Shown in pieces: positions 48,910-58,111 of a DNA stretch of 64,000 nt. Position numbers and translations under genes: made by a program. Position 1 is the first letter of the stretch, and each line of letters starts with the position of its first letter. Source of the DNA: VAXT01 sp038040395 (GTDB lineage Bacteria > Actinomycetota > Thermoleophilia > Gaiellales > Gaiellaceae); assembly GCA_038040395.1 (NCBI GenBank), contig JBBPIJ010000012.1:10400-74399 (forward strand), written 5' to 3'. A model generated the notes under the pieces. That model ran no database searches, was not told where the DNA came from, and saw nothing but the letters and a program-made list of their open reading frames with translations.

Positions 48910-49811
48910 TACAGGGAGTCGAACGCGCCAAGGCGCCTCGCGCCGAGGAGGTAGCCGATCATCACGACGACCGGCACGAGTGCGAACGCGGCCGCGAAGG
49001 GGAGGTTGTTCGCGACGCCGACGTTGTCGTAGACGACGTTGCCGACGAACTGTGTGTTCGACACGAGTTGGGGCGTGATGTAGTCGCCCAGCGTCAGCGA
49101 GAACGTGAAGATCGAGCCGGCCACGACAGCCGGGAAGGCGAGTGGCAGGACGACGCCCCGGAAGGTGCGCCCCGCCTTCGCGCCGAGATCGCTCGACGCC
49201 TCGATCAGCGACGACGGGATCCGCTCGAGGCCCGCGTAGACGGGCAGGATCATGAAGGGCAGCCACAGGTAGCTGAAGACGAGCCACGTCGCGAACGCTC
49301 CGAATCCGGGCCCCTTCATCCCGATCGGGCTCAACGCCCAGTTCACGAGCCCGCCCTCCTGGAGCATCGTTCGCCAGGCGTACACCTTCACGAGGTAGCT
49401 CGACCAGAGCGGCATCAGGATCGCCACGAGCAGAAGGCCGCGAACCCGGGGCGTGGCGATGCGCGCCATGTAGTACGCGATCGGGAACGCGATGATCGCG
49501 TCCGTGAGGGTGACCGCCGCCGCGATCCCGACCGTGCGGATCGTGATCGTCCGGTAGACGTCGGTTTCCCAGAGCGTCCGGAAGTTGTCGAAGCTCAGCT
49601 CGTGGACGACCTGCGCCGTGAACGGGTCGAGCCGCCAGAACGCGGCGACGAAGAGGACGGTCAGCGACCCGAGGTAGGCGAGGACGAGCCACCCCATCGG
49701 CGCGGCCAGCAGGAGGCTGACCTGGAGCCTCGGCCGCCGGTAGAGGAAAGTGGCGAGTCGCCGCCCCAGCGAGGGCCGGGGCGGCGTCGCCAGTGACTCG
49801 TTAGGAGTCAA
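48909..49811 (-). CDS. potB: Polyamine ABC transporter permease, PotB type (system 2)
   Basis: 300 residues. Cytoplasmic N-terminus with RPSLGRRLATFLYRRPRL, then six helices and the loop SLIEASSDLGAKAGRTFRGV. It begins one base before the end of the binding-protein gene region (stop at 49812), so the genes are contiguous. Confidence 0.92.
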   Translation of the reverse strand: MTPNESLATPPRPSLGRRLATFLYRRPRLQVSLLLAAPMGWLVLAYLGSLTVLFVAAFWRLDPFTAQVVHELSFDNFRTLWETDVYRTITIRTVGIAAAVTLTDAIIAFPIAYYMARIATPRVRGLLLVAILMPLWSSYLVKVYAWRTMLQEGGLVNWALSPIGMKGPGFGAFATWLVFSYLWLPFMILPVYAGLERIPSSLIEASSDLGAKAGRTFRGVVLPLAFPAVVAGSIFTFSLTLGDYITPQLVSNTQFVGNVVYDNVGVANNLPFAAAFALVPVVVMIGYLLGARRLGAFDSL

Positions 49812-50993
49812 CTACCCCTTGATTTCCGTCCAGGCCTGCGTCCATTCGGAGTAGTCCTTGCACTTGTCCCCGCGATCGTCGCCGCAGTCTGCGACCGGCG
49901 TCTCCCACTCGGCGATCCTGTCGAAGTACGCCTCGTCGGTCGCGTGGAAGGTGTCGCAGTGGTTCTTGTCCGGGATGAGCGAGCAGGCCTTGACGTTGGC
50001 CGGCGCCTCGCCGTACCAATAGGCGATATCAGCCTGCACCTTCGGCGAGACCACGTAGTCGAACCACTTGTACATGCAGTTCGGGTGCTTCGCCTTGGAG
50101 TGGATCATCCAGGTATCGGACCAGCCGGTGGAGCCCTCCTTCGGGAGGATCGTCTTCACCGGCACCTTGCTCGCCTCGAGCGTGTTCGCCTGGTACTGCC
50201 AGGTCGTGCCGAGCAGCGTGCCGCCGCTCGTGAAGGACTGGATCTCCTTCGCGGCGTCGGTCCAGTACTCGCCCGCGACGCTGCGCTGCTTCTTGAGCAG
50301 CTCGACGGCCGCGTTGAACTGGTCTTCGTCCAGCTCGTACGGGTTCGTGATGTTCAGGTCAGGCTGGGTCGCCTTCAGGTAGACGGCCGCGTCCGCGATG
50401 TAGATCGGGCGGTCATAGGCCGTGATGTGACCCTTGTACGGCGAGTTCGGATCGAAGACGACGCCCCAGCTGTCCGGGGCGGGCTTGACCTTGTCCGTCC
50501 GCCACATGAGCAGGTTCGCGCCGCGCCCGTGCGGAATGCCGTAGTGCACGTCGTCGACCGTGTTGTAGGGCTGGTCCTTGATCGCCGGCACGACGTCCGC
50601 GTAGTTCGGGACGAGATCGACGTTGACGGGGGCGACGTCCTTGCCCGCAACGAGCCTCAGGGATGCGTCTCCGGAGGCGGACACGCCGTCATAGCTGCCC
50701 GTCCGCATCAGCGTCACCATCTCGTCGGAGGAGCCGGCGACCTTCACGCTCGTCTGGCACCCCGTCGACTTCTCGAACGGCGTCACCCAGTCGTAGTTCG
50801 GGTCCGTCGAGCCGTCCTCCACGTATCCGGCCCAGGCGATCAGGCTGAGACTCCCTTCTCCGTCTCCGACGCTCTTCTGCGCCTCAGATCCGCTCTTCTT
50901 GCTGCTGCCGCACCCTGCGGCCGCGAAGGCGAGAAAGACGATCATCAGTGCCACCCCGGCACTGCCCAGTCGCCGCTTCCACGCTCTACTCAT
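49812..50993 (-). CDS. potD: Polyamine-type solute-binding lipoprotein, PotD type (system 2)
   Basis: 393 residues from ATG 50993. Signal peptide MSRAWKRRLGSAGVALMIVF followed by the lipobox AAAGC. The mature part starts with SLSLIAWAGYVEDGSTDPNYDW, as in PotF/PotD proteins, and contains GSYDGVSASGDASLRL. Six or more cysteines near the C-terminus (NCMYKW, VKACSLIPDKNHCDTF, VADCGDDRGDKCKDY) suggest disulfides, not usual in PotD. Its ribosome site GAGGAGGAGC is inside the Glu-rich tail codons of the overlapping potA. Confidence 0.9.
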   Translation of the reverse strand: MSRAWKRRLGSAGVALMIVFLAFAAAGCGSSKKSGSEAQKSVGDGEGSLSLIAWAGYVEDGSTDPNYDWVTPFEKSTGCQTSVKVAGSSDEMVTLMRTGSYDGVSASGDASLRLVAGKDVAPVNVDLVPNYADVVPAIKDQPYNTVDDVHYGIPHGRGANLLMWRTDKVKPAPDSWGVVFDPNSPYKGHITAYDRPIYIADAAVYLKATQPDLNITNPYELDEDQFNAAVELLKKQRSVAGEYWTDAAKEIQSFTSGGTLLGTTWQYQANTLEASKVPVKTILPKEGSTGWSDTWMIHSKAKHPNCMYKWFDYVVSPKVQADIAYWYGEAPANVKACSLIPDKNHCDTFHATDEAYFDRIAEWETPVADCGDDRGDKCKDYSEWTQAWTEIKG

Positions 50994-52035
50994 GCTGCTC
51001 CTCCTCTTCTTCCCCCGTCTCGATTGCATAGGTGTGCTCCGGGCGCCAGGCGAGTCGCACCCGCCGGCCGCGGGCCTCGAGTGCCTCGCTGGACGTGGTT
51101 TCGAGGTTCTGGCGAATCACCATCAACACTCCACCCTCGTCGAGCTCGACCGCGTACCGAGTGACCATCCCGACGTAGACGACGTCGCGGATCCTGCCGG
51201 TCTCCGAATGCGCTCCGGCTTCGGCCGTGTCGCTCTCTTCGAGAATGCGGATCTTCTCAGGACGGACCGTGAAGCGGCCCGGTTGACCGTTCAGGGCGCG
51301 CTCGAGCACGTTCGAGACGCCGACGAAGCCGGCGACGAACTCGGTCTCGGGATGCTCGTAGACATCCGCGGGCGCGCCGACCTGCTCGATGCGCCCGTTG
51401 TTGAAGACCGCAAGGCGGTCACTCATCGTCAACGCCTCTTCCTGGTCGTGCGTGACGTAGACGAAGGTGATCCCGATCTCCTGCTGGATCCGCTTGAGCT
51501 CGATCTGCATCTCCTGCCGGAGCTTCAGGTCGAGCGCTCCCAGGGGCTCGTCGAGCAGGAGGACTTGAGGGCGGTTGACGATGGCGCGGGCGAGGGCGAC
51601 ACGCTGGCGCTGGCCGCCCGAGAGCTGCGACGGCTTGCGGGCCTCGAGCCCGCCGAGCCGGACGAGCTGGAGCGCCTCCGCCGACCGGCGGTTTCGCTCG
51701 ACGCGCTTGACGCGCTTCACCTTCAGGCCGTAGGCGACGTTCTCGCCGACGGTCAGATGGGGGAACAGCGCGTAGTCCTGAAAGACCGTGTTCACGTCCC
51801 GGGCGAAGGGCGGCTGCCGCGTGACATCGAGCCCGTTCAGCAGCACCCTCCCCTCGTCCGGAAGCTCGAAGCCTGCGATCAGCCGCAGTGTCGTCGTCTT
51901 GCCGGATCCGGACGGACCGAGCATCGTGAAGAACTCGCCGGGCGCGACCTCGAGCGCGAGGTCGTCGACCGCGACGACGTCGCCGAACTTCTTCGTCACC
52001 GACTCGAGCTGAACGTCAGCCTGCGGCTGCGACAA
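50986..52035 (-). CDS. potA: Polyamine ABC transporter ATPase, PotA type (system 2)
   Basis: 349 residues. Walker A LGPSGSGKTTTLRLIAG, signature LSGGQRQRVALARAIV, Walker B VLLLDEPLGALDLKLR, H-loop VTHDQEEALTMSD, TOBE domain with FTVRPEKIRILEE. Ends in a Glu-rich tail whose codons double as the ribosome site for the next gene. Overlaps the upstream aminotransferase by 20 bases. Confidence 0.94.
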   Translation of the reverse strand: MSQPQADVQLESVTKKFGDVVAVDDLALEVAPGEFFTMLGPSGSGKTTTLRLIAGFELPDEGRVLLNGLDVTRQPPFARDVNTVFQDYALFPHLTVGENVAYGLKVKRVKRVERNRRSAEALQLVRLGGLEARKPSQLSGGQRQRVALARAIVNRPQVLLLDEPLGALDLKLRQEMQIELKRIQQEIGITFVYVTHDQEEALTMSDRLAVFNNGRIEQVGAPADVYEHPETEFVAGFVGVSNVLERALNGQPGRFTVRPEKIRILEESDTAEAGAHSETGRIRDVVYVGMVTRYAVELDEGGVLMVIRQNLETTSSEALEARGRRVRLAWRPEHTYAIETGEEEEEQHE

Positions 52036-53317
52036 GGGACTCCTCCAGGATCTCGAGGCCCCGGTCGAGGTCTTCGTCGGAGATGACGAGCGGAACGAGG
52101 ATCCGCACGACGTTTCCGTAGAGCCCGCAGGAGAGGAGGATCAGCCCTCGTTCCCTCGCCTCCCCGGTCGTCTGCTTCGTCAGCTCGGCCGCCGGCTCCT
52201 TGCTCTCCCGGTCGGTGACCAACTCGAGGGCGAGCATCGGCCCGAGCCCGCGCACCTCGCCGACGCTGTCGACGCGGGAGGCAATCTCGTCCAGGCGCCC
52301 GCGTATCCGATGTCCGAGCTCCTCGGAGCGCGCCCGGAACTCGTCGCTCGCGACCTCGTCGAGCACGGCCACAGCCGCAGCGCACGCGACCGGGTTCCCG
52401 CCGAAGGTTCCGCCGAGCCCACCTGCTTCCGGCGCGTCCATCACCTCGGCGCGACCGGTGACGGCCGCCAACGGCAACCCGCCGCCGAGAGACTTGCCCG
52501 AGACGAGGAGGTCGGGCTCGACGCCGTAGCGCTCGATCGCCCAGACCGGGCCGGTGCGCCCGACGCCGGACTGCACCTCGTCGTCCACGTAAAGGATGCC
52601 GTGCTGGTCGCAGAGCTCCTTGAGCCGCGCCGGAAAGTCCTCGGGCATGACGACGAAGCCGCCTTCGCCCTGGACAGGCTCGAGCACGACGCAGGCGACC
52701 GATAGCGGGTCGACTTCGCCCTTGAACAATTCGCGCAATGCGTCGATTGCGTCGTCCGAACCGACATCGCGGTACGGGTAGGGCGCGGCCGAGCGGTACA
52801 CCTCGGGCGCGAACGGCCCGAAGCCGCGCTTGTACGGCACGACCTTGCTCGTCATCGTCATCGCGAGCAGCGTGCGGCCGTGGAACGCTCGGTCGAAGAC
52901 GACGACTGCAGGCCGGCCTGTCGCGGCGCGTGCGATCTTGACCGCGTTTTCGATCGCCTCGGCTCCGGTGTTCAGGAGGATGCTCTTCTGGCTCCCGCCT
53001 GCGCAGGGCGAGAGCTCGGCGAGTCGGCGACAGACGTCGATGTACGGCTCGTAGATCCCGACCATGAAGCACTGGTGGAGATAGCTGTCGATCTGCTCGT
53101 GCATCGCCGCGACGGCAGGCGGGAAGCCGTGGCCGGTGTTCTGACAGCCGAGGCCGCCGGCGAAGTCGATGTAACTCCGGCCGTCGACGTCCTCGACCCG
53201 CGCACCTTCGGCGCGGGCGACGACGATCGGCTGCGTGGTGACCCCGCGGGCGACGTACTGCTCGCGGCCCGCGAGGACCCGTTCGGACGAGGTGCCTTGC
53301 TCGACAGCCATCCGCAC
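52016..53317 (-). CDS. gabT: 4-aminobutyrate aminotransferase-like class III aminotransferase
   Basis: 433 residues (or 431 from ATG 53311). GabT pattern: FAGGLGCQNTGHGFPPAV, NTGAEAIENAVKIARAATGR, FHGRTLLAMTMTSK, EPVQGEGGFVVMPEDF, cofactor Asp in YVDDEVQSGVGRTG, Schiff-base Lys in VSGKSLGGGLPLAAV, and GTFGGNPVACAAA. It would convert GABA to succinate semialdehyde, the step after the aldehyde dehydrogenase. It is first gene of the long minus-strand polyamine operon and divergent from the gene at 53350. Confidence 0.9.
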   Translation of the reverse strand: MRMAVEQGTSSERVLAGREQYVARGVTTQPIVVARAEGARVEDVDGRSYIDFAGGLGCQNTGHGFPPAVAAMHEQIDSYLHQCFMVGIYEPYIDVCRRLAELSPCAGGSQKSILLNTGAEAIENAVKIARAATGRPAVVVFDRAFHGRTLLAMTMTSKVVPYKRGFGPFAPEVYRSAAPYPYRDVGSDDAIDALRELFKGEVDPLSVACVVLEPVQGEGGFVVMPEDFPARLKELCDQHGILYVDDEVQSGVGRTGPVWAIERYGVEPDLLVSGKSLGGGLPLAAVTGRAEVMDAPEAGGLGGTFGGNPVACAAAVAVLDEVASDEFRARSEELGHRIRGRLDEIASRVDSVGEVRGLGPMLALELVTDRESKEPAAELTKQTTGEARERGLILLSCGLYGNVVRILVPLVISDEDLDRGLEILEESLVAAAG

Positions 53318-53349
53318 GATTGTCGCATGCGGCCTGGTTGAATCGCTGC

Positions 53350-54336
53350 GTGATTGTTGTCGTCGGATCGGCCGGGACGATCGGCCGCCAGGTCGCCACG
53401 TTCCTCGAGGAGTGGGGGGTAGAGGTGGCGCGGAGCGATTTCCGGCTCGAGGGCGACGAGCACGTGGATGTCCGCGACTCAGGTTCGCTCTCGCGCGCCC
53501 TCGACGGCGTAGCGGTCGTGGTGAATTGCGCGGACTACCGGCTGAATCTCGACGTCATGCGCGGAGCGATTGCAGCCGGGGCTCACTACGTCGACCTCGG
53601 CGGGCTCTTCCACGTGACGAAGCAGCAGCTCGAGCTCGACGGAGACTTCCGCGACGCCGGACTGACCGCGATCCTCGGCATGGGCTCGGCGCCAGGGAAG
53701 ACGAATCTGCTCGCAGCCGCCGCAGCAGGTCGTCTCGGCGCCGATCCGGTCTCGATGGAGATCTGGGCCGCGACCAGGGATCCGGCTGCAGCGGGTCATT
53801 GGTTCCCGGCGCCCTACTCGGTGCAGACTCTCCGGGACGAGTTGCAGATGCGCCCGATGATCGTCGCCGAGGGCCGGCTGACCGACGTCGAGCCCCTCTC
53901 CGGTGAGGCGGAGCGGGAGTTCCCGGAGCCGGTGGGCCGGGCGACCGGGATCTACACGCTCCACTCGGAGCTCGCAACGCTCCCCGCGGAGTACCCGAGC
54001 CTGCGGGAAGCCAGTTTTCGTCTATGCCTGACGCCCGGGCTGCTGGAGAAGCTGCTTGCGCTCCCGGACGGCGCGCTGCCCGAGCCGTACGTCCAATCGC
54101 CGGAGTCGGTCGCCGTGCACCTGGTGGAGATGCGTTCGAACGGCTCGCTGGTCGTAGGGACGGCGCTCACACGCGGTGGGAGCGCGAAGTCGACATCCGA
54201 GCCTGCCGCGCGGGCGGCGGTCGAGCTTGCCGAAGGGAGACTTTTGGCTCCGGGAGCGGGCCCGCCCGAGCGGGCGATCGAAGACCCCGAAGGCTTTCTC
54301 GCTCTGCTCGGCACGGAAGTGCGCTGGAGCTCTTGA
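53350..54336 (+). CDS. Saccharopine dehydrogenase-like NAD(P)-binding protein
   Basis: 328 residues from GTG 53350. The Rossmann N-terminus IVVVGSAGTIGRQVATFLEE, DVRDSGSLSRALDGVAVVVN and the segment GAIAAGAHYVDLGGL with GMGSAPGKTNLLA are typical of the saccharopine dehydrogenase NADP-binding family, which includes lysine-pathway and carboxynorspermidine/homospermidine enzymes. Location between GABA aminotransferase and amine oxidase genes hints at polyamine chemistry, but the substrate is unknown. Confidence 0.82.
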   Translation: MIVVVGSAGTIGRQVATFLEEWGVEVARSDFRLEGDEHVDVRDSGSLSRALDGVAVVVNCADYRLNLDVMRGAIAAGAHYVDLGGLFHVTKQQLELDGDFRDAGLTAILGMGSAPGKTNLLAAAAAGRLGADPVSMEIWAATRDPAAAGHWFPAPYSVQTLRDELQMRPMIVAEGRLTDVEPLSGEAEREFPEPVGRATGIYTLHSELATLPAEYPSLREASFRLCLTPGLLEKLLALPDGALPEPYVQSPESVAVHLVEMRSNGSLVVGTALTRGGSAKSTSEPAARAAVELAEGRLLAPGAGPPERAIEDPEGFLALLGTEVRWSS

Positions 54337-54345
54337 CCCGAACGC

Positions 54346-55941
54346 ATGCCCTGTCGCATGCTTGTGAAGACCATGGCACGGACACCGATTGGGCGGCAGC
54401 TCGAGGAAGCCGCGTCTGTTGCCCGCGAAGCGTGGGCGCGAGGCGTTGAGGTCGATGAGGTCCTCGAGGGCCGCAAGACGACACGTCGCGAGCTACTCCG
54501 CGACGCCGGTGTGCTCGGGCTGGGAATCGCTGCCTTCGGGCGTCTCGCCCCGCCTGCAAGGGCCGCCTCGACCACGCGCATCGTCGTCGTCGGCGCAGGC
54601 CTGGCGGGACTGACTGCGGCTTACCGGCTCAAGCAGGCCGGCTACTCCGCGGCGATCCATGAGGCCTCCGATCGCGTCGGCGGTCGCTGCTGGACGATTC
54701 GCGGCGAGTTCGCGGACGGCCAGATCGCCGAGCACGGCGGCGAGCTGATCGACCAGGGCCACACTGCGATTCGACAGCTGGCCCAGCAGCTCGGTTTGCG
54801 ACTCGACAACCTGCTCCAGGCCGAGCGGAACGGAACTGAGCCGACCTTCTACTTCGACGGCTCCCCCTATCCGTTCAGACAGGCGTCGCTCGACCTGCGC
54901 GCCATCTGGCAAAGGGTCCACAGCGACGTCTCGGCGGCGAGCTACCCGACGCTGCACGACAGCTACACCCCGCGTGGCTTCGAGCTCGACCACATGTCGA
55001 TCCTCGACTGGATCAACGATGCCGTTCCCGGCGGCATCGGCTCACGACTGGGCCAGCTACTCGATGTCGCCTACAACATCGAGTACGGCGCGGAATCCAG
55101 CGAGCAGAGCTCTCTCAACCTCCTCTACCTGCTCGGCTATTCGGGACAGGGAAACCTGCGCATCTTCGGCACGTCGAACGAGAAGTACCACGTGGCCGGC
55201 GGAAACGACCAGATTACGACGAGGCTGGCGGCGGAGCTCTCGGGTCAGATCACGCGCAACTCAGAGCTCATCGCGATCAAGCGACGCACCGACGGGAGCT
55301 ACACGCTGACCTTTCGGCACGGGGGCACGTCACGAGTCGTCCCGGCCGACCGCGTGGTCCTCGCGCTCCCTTTCTCCATCCTGCGCCACTCCGTCGATAT
55401 CTCCAGGGCGGGGTTCAGCGCGCTGAAGAGGATCGCGATCGCCGAGCAGGGGATGGGCACGAATTCGAAGCTGCACGTTCAATTCGGGAGACGGCACTGG
55501 GAGGGCCTCGGCTCGAACGGAGAGACATTCGCGGACACCGGCTACCAGAACACGTGGGAAGTGACTCGGGCACAAACCGGGACGTCGGGAATCCTCGTCG
55601 ACTACACCGGCGGCCTGATTGGAGCGAGCTTTGGCTCCGGAACGCCTCAGGAGCGGGCGGAAGAGTTCCTGGAGCAGGTCGAGCCGGTGCTCCCGGGTCT
55701 GAGCGCGGAGTGGAACGGTCGTGCAACGGTCGACTTCTGGCCCGGCTACCGATGGACGCGCGGTTCCTACTCGTACTGGAAGGTCGGCCAGTACACGCGC
55801 TTCGCCGGCGTCGAGCGCGAGCCACAGGGGAACTGCTTCTTCTGCGGCGAGCACACGTCGATCGATTTCCAGGGCTACCTGAACGGCGCCGTGGAAACCG
55901 GCGAACGCGCAGCCGGCGAGGTTCTCGACTCGCTCCCGTAG
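54346..55941 (+). CDS. FAD-dependent amine oxidase with Tat-type signal
   Basis: 531 residues (522 from ATG 54373). A twin-arginine stretch TTRRELLRDAGVLGLGIAAF and Ala-rich cut region PPARAAS suggest export. The FAD site is RIVVVGAGLAGLTAAYRLKQ plus EASDRVGGRCWTI; the C-terminal FAD motif is FFCGEHTSIDFQGYLNGAVET. The flavin monoamine oxidase family includes putrescine and polyamine oxidases, which make the aminoaldehyde that the 46605 dehydrogenase would use. Export, if real, would put this step outside the membrane. Confidence 0.9.
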   Translation: MPCRMLVKTMARTPIGRQLEEAASVAREAWARGVEVDEVLEGRKTTRRELLRDAGVLGLGIAAFGRLAPPARAASTTRIVVVGAGLAGLTAAYRLKQAGYSAAIHEASDRVGGRCWTIRGEFADGQIAEHGGELIDQGHTAIRQLAQQLGLRLDNLLQAERNGTEPTFYFDGSPYPFRQASLDLRAIWQRVHSDVSAASYPTLHDSYTPRGFELDHMSILDWINDAVPGGIGSRLGQLLDVAYNIEYGAESSEQSSLNLLYLLGYSGQGNLRIFGTSNEKYHVAGGNDQITTRLAAELSGQITRNSELIAIKRRTDGSYTLTFRHGGTSRVVPADRVVLALPFSILRHSVDISRAGFSALKRIAIAEQGMGTNSKLHVQFGRRHWEGLGSNGETFADTGYQNTWEVTRAQTGTSGILVDYTGGLIGASFGSGTPQERAEEFLEQVEPVLPGLSAEWNGRATVDFWPGYRWTRGSYSYWKVGQYTRFAGVEREPQGNCFFCGEHTSIDFQGYLNGAVETGERAAGEVLDSLP

Positions 55942-56005
55942 CTGTTGCAGGTCTGATCCAAAGACGGCTCACACACGTGCGCTTTCCTTCGCTACGTTGC
56001 TCGTC

Positions 56006-56296
56006 ATGGCAACGAAGACGGCGACACCCTGGGGGCCGGCGACGCTCGTGGAGGAGGTGAGCGTGGCCCAGCGCTCCGGCGAGAAGCGGTTCTCGTCGGT
56101 GGTGCAGTTGCTCGAGGGCGCGAAGGGTGAGAGGCTCGTTCGCTTCGCGTACTCGACGGACGGGACCGCTCGTCGCGGGCCCGTGACGTTTCGTGCGCGA
56201 GACGTCGAGAAGCTCGTCAGCGGGCTGGCCGGCTGCCCGCAGTTGGCCCGGACGCTTGGCCTCGGTGTGAAGGAGGGAGCCAACGGGAGCTCCTAG
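56006..56296 (+). CDS. Small conserved-looking hypothetical protein
   Basis: 96 residues from ATG 56006. No recognised family. It reads TPWGPATLVEEVSVAQRSGE, FSSVVQLLEGAKGERLVRFAY, GPVTFRARDVEKLVSGLA, a soluble alpha/beta composition without membrane segments or Cys motifs. Codon usage is normal for the region. It converges on purQ with a 17-base gap. Confidence 0.6.
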   Translation: MATKTATPWGPATLVEEVSVAQRSGEKRFSSVVQLLEGAKGERLVRFAYSTDGTARRGPVTFRARDVEKLVSGLAGCPQLARTLGLGVKEGANGSS

Positions 56297-56313
56297 GTCA
56301 CGAAGACGCCGCT

Positions 56314-57012
56314 CTAGGCCGGGGCGAAGAGCCGCTCGCGTGCGCTCTCCACGAGTGCGCGGAGGATCAATGCGCCGTCCGCCGAGCCGAGCAGCGGATC
56401 GACGGCGTGCTCGGGGTGGGGCATGAGGCCCATCACGTTGCCCTCCGCGTTGACGACTCCGGCGATGTCGTCCAGCGAGCCGTTCGGGTTCTCGCCGTCG
56501 TAGCGGAGGACGATCTGTCCTGCTTCGGCGAGCTGGGCGAGGAGGTCGGGGTCGGCGAAGAAGCAGCCTTCGCCGTGCTTGATCGGAATCGTCAGGCGCT
56601 GCCCCACCTCGCACTGCGCCAGAAACGGAACGTCGGTACGTTCGACGCGCAGCGAAACGTCCTTGCAGATGAACGAGAGCGACTCGTTCGGGCGAAGCGC
56701 GCCCGGGAGCAGGCCTGCCTCGCACAGGACCTGGAAGCCGTTGCAGATCCCGAGGACGACACCGCCCGCTGCAGCGAAGTCGGCAACTGCCCGCATCGCC
56801 GGCGAGAACCGTGCGATCGCCCCGGCTCTGAGGTAGTCGCCGTACGAGAAGCCGCCTGGGAGGACAACCGCACCGACCTGCGGAAGCTCGCGGTCCCCAT
56901 GCCAGACGAGGACGGGCTCGGCGCCCAGGCCCTCGAGCGCGAGCGCTGCATCCCGGTCGTCGTTCGAGCCGGGGAAGACGACGACGGCGACGCGCGGGCG
57001 CGCTTCGGTCAT
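56314..57012 (-). CDS. purQ: FGAM synthase glutaminase subunit
   Basis: 232 residues from ATG 57012. Class I glutamine amidotransferase: VVFPGSNDDRDA, FSYGDYLRAGAIA, nucleophile Cys in LGICNGFQVL, and catalytic His and Glu in MPHPEHAVDP. It feeds ammonia to PurL (encoded 21 kb away). ATGA overlap with purS. Confidence 0.97.
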   Translation of the reverse strand: MTEARPRVAVVVFPGSNDDRDAALALEGLGAEPVLVWHGDRELPQVGAVVLPGGFSYGDYLRAGAIARFSPAMRAVADFAAAGGVVLGICNGFQVLCEAGLLPGALRPNESLSFICKDVSLRVERTDVPFLAQCEVGQRLTIPIKHGEGCFFADPDLLAQLAEAGQIVLRYDGENPNGSLDDIAGVVNAEGNVMGLMPHPEHAVDPLLGSADGALILRALVESARERLFAPA

Positions 57013-57254
57013 GCCTCCTCCGAGAGCTCGATCTCGTAGCTCTCGATCAGAGGGTTGGCGAGGAGCTCCGCGCACATGCGCTCGACCTCGGCGCGCGCCT
57101 GCTCGGGGTCCGAGGTCTCGACTTCAAGGTCGACGAGGCGCCCGACCCTCGCACCGTCGACGGTGAACCCGAGGTGCCGCAGCGAGTTCTCGACGGCCTT
57201 GCCCTGTGGGTCGAGAATCCCCGGCTTGGGCCTGACGAGGACAGTCGCCCTCAT
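57009..57254 (-). CDS. purS: FGAM synthase subunit PurS
   Basis: 81 residues, full family length: VLVRPKPGILDPQGKAVENS, LRHLGFTVDGARVGR, ANPLIESYEIE. It bridges PurL and PurQ in the three-subunit FGAM synthase, consistent with the short PurL in this genome. Overlaps both neighbours by 4 bases. Confidence 0.96.
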   Translation of the reverse strand: MRATVLVRPKPGILDPQGKAVENSLRHLGFTVDGARVGRLVDLEVETSDPEQARAEVERMCAELLANPLIESYEIELSEEA

Positions 57255-58111
57255 CGGAGCACCGTGCCCGGGTCGGCGGCGTAGTCGTCGAACTGGATCC
57301 CGGTGATCTGCTCGAAGGCCTCGAGGTACCGGGCGCGGGTGCCGGCGACGACGTGCTCGGGGAGCTCGGGCCCGGGCGGCGTCTTGTCCCAGCCAAGCGA
57401 CTCGGCGTAGTCGCGAACGAACTGCTTATCGAAGGACGGCTGTGGCCCGCCCGCCTCGTATTCGTCGGCGGGCCAGAAGCGCGAGGAGTCGGGCGTGAAG
57501 GCTTCGTCTCCGAGGACGAGTTGTCCGTCGTCGTCGAGCCCGATCTCGAACTTCGTGTCGGCAATGATGATCCCCTTGCTCGCCGCGTACTCGGCCGCCG
57601 TCCGGTAGAGCTCGATCGAGAGCCGCTCGACCTCGGCGAACCGCTCCTCGCCGACGAGCCCGGCCGCCTGCTCAGCCGTCAGCGGCTGGTCGTGCCCCTC
57701 TGCGGCCTTCGTCGTGGGCGTGAAGATGGGCTCAGGTAGCTGGTCCGACTCCTGAAGCCCTTCGGGGAGCGGAATCCCGCAGACCTCCCCGCTCTCCCCG
57801 TAGCTCTTCCACCCCGAGCCCGAGAGATAGCCGCGGACGACGCACTCGATCGGGAGCATGACGAGCCGCCGGCATTCCATCGAACGCCCGTCGTCTCGAA
57901 TCGACAGCAGATGGTTGGGGAGGATCTCGTTCGTGCGGGCGAACCAGAAACCCGAGAGCCCGGTGAGGACGCGGCCCTTGTCGGGGATCTCGGTCGGCAG
58001 GACGACGTCGAACACCGAGATGCGGTCGCTCGCCGTGAGCAGCAGACGCTCCTCGTCGAGCGCGTAAAGCTCACGGACTTTGCCGCTCCCAACGTGCACT
58101 GCCTCAGACAT
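57251..58111 (-). CDS. purC: SAICAR synthetase
   Basis: 286 residues from ATG 58111, behind AAGGAG. Family signatures: VGSGKVRELYAL, LLTASDRISVFDVVLPTEIP, RLVMLPIECVVRGYLSGSGW, IIIADTKFEIGLDDDG and DEAFTPDSSRFWP. ATP-dependent addition of aspartate to CAIR. It overlaps purB by 8 bases and purS by 4, so expression is coupled. Confidence 0.96.
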   Translation of the reverse strand: MSEAVHVGSGKVRELYALDEERLLLTASDRISVFDVVLPTEIPDKGRVLTGLSGFWFARTNEILPNHLLSIRDDGRSMECRRLVMLPIECVVRGYLSGSGWKSYGESGEVCGIPLPEGLQESDQLPEPIFTPTTKAAEGHDQPLTAEQAAGLVGEERFAEVERLSIELYRTAAEYAASKGIIIADTKFEIGLDDDGQLVLGDEAFTPDSSRFWPADEYEAGGPQPSFDKQFVRDYAESLGWDKTPPGPELPEHVVAGTRARYLEAFEQITGIQFDDYAADPGTVLR

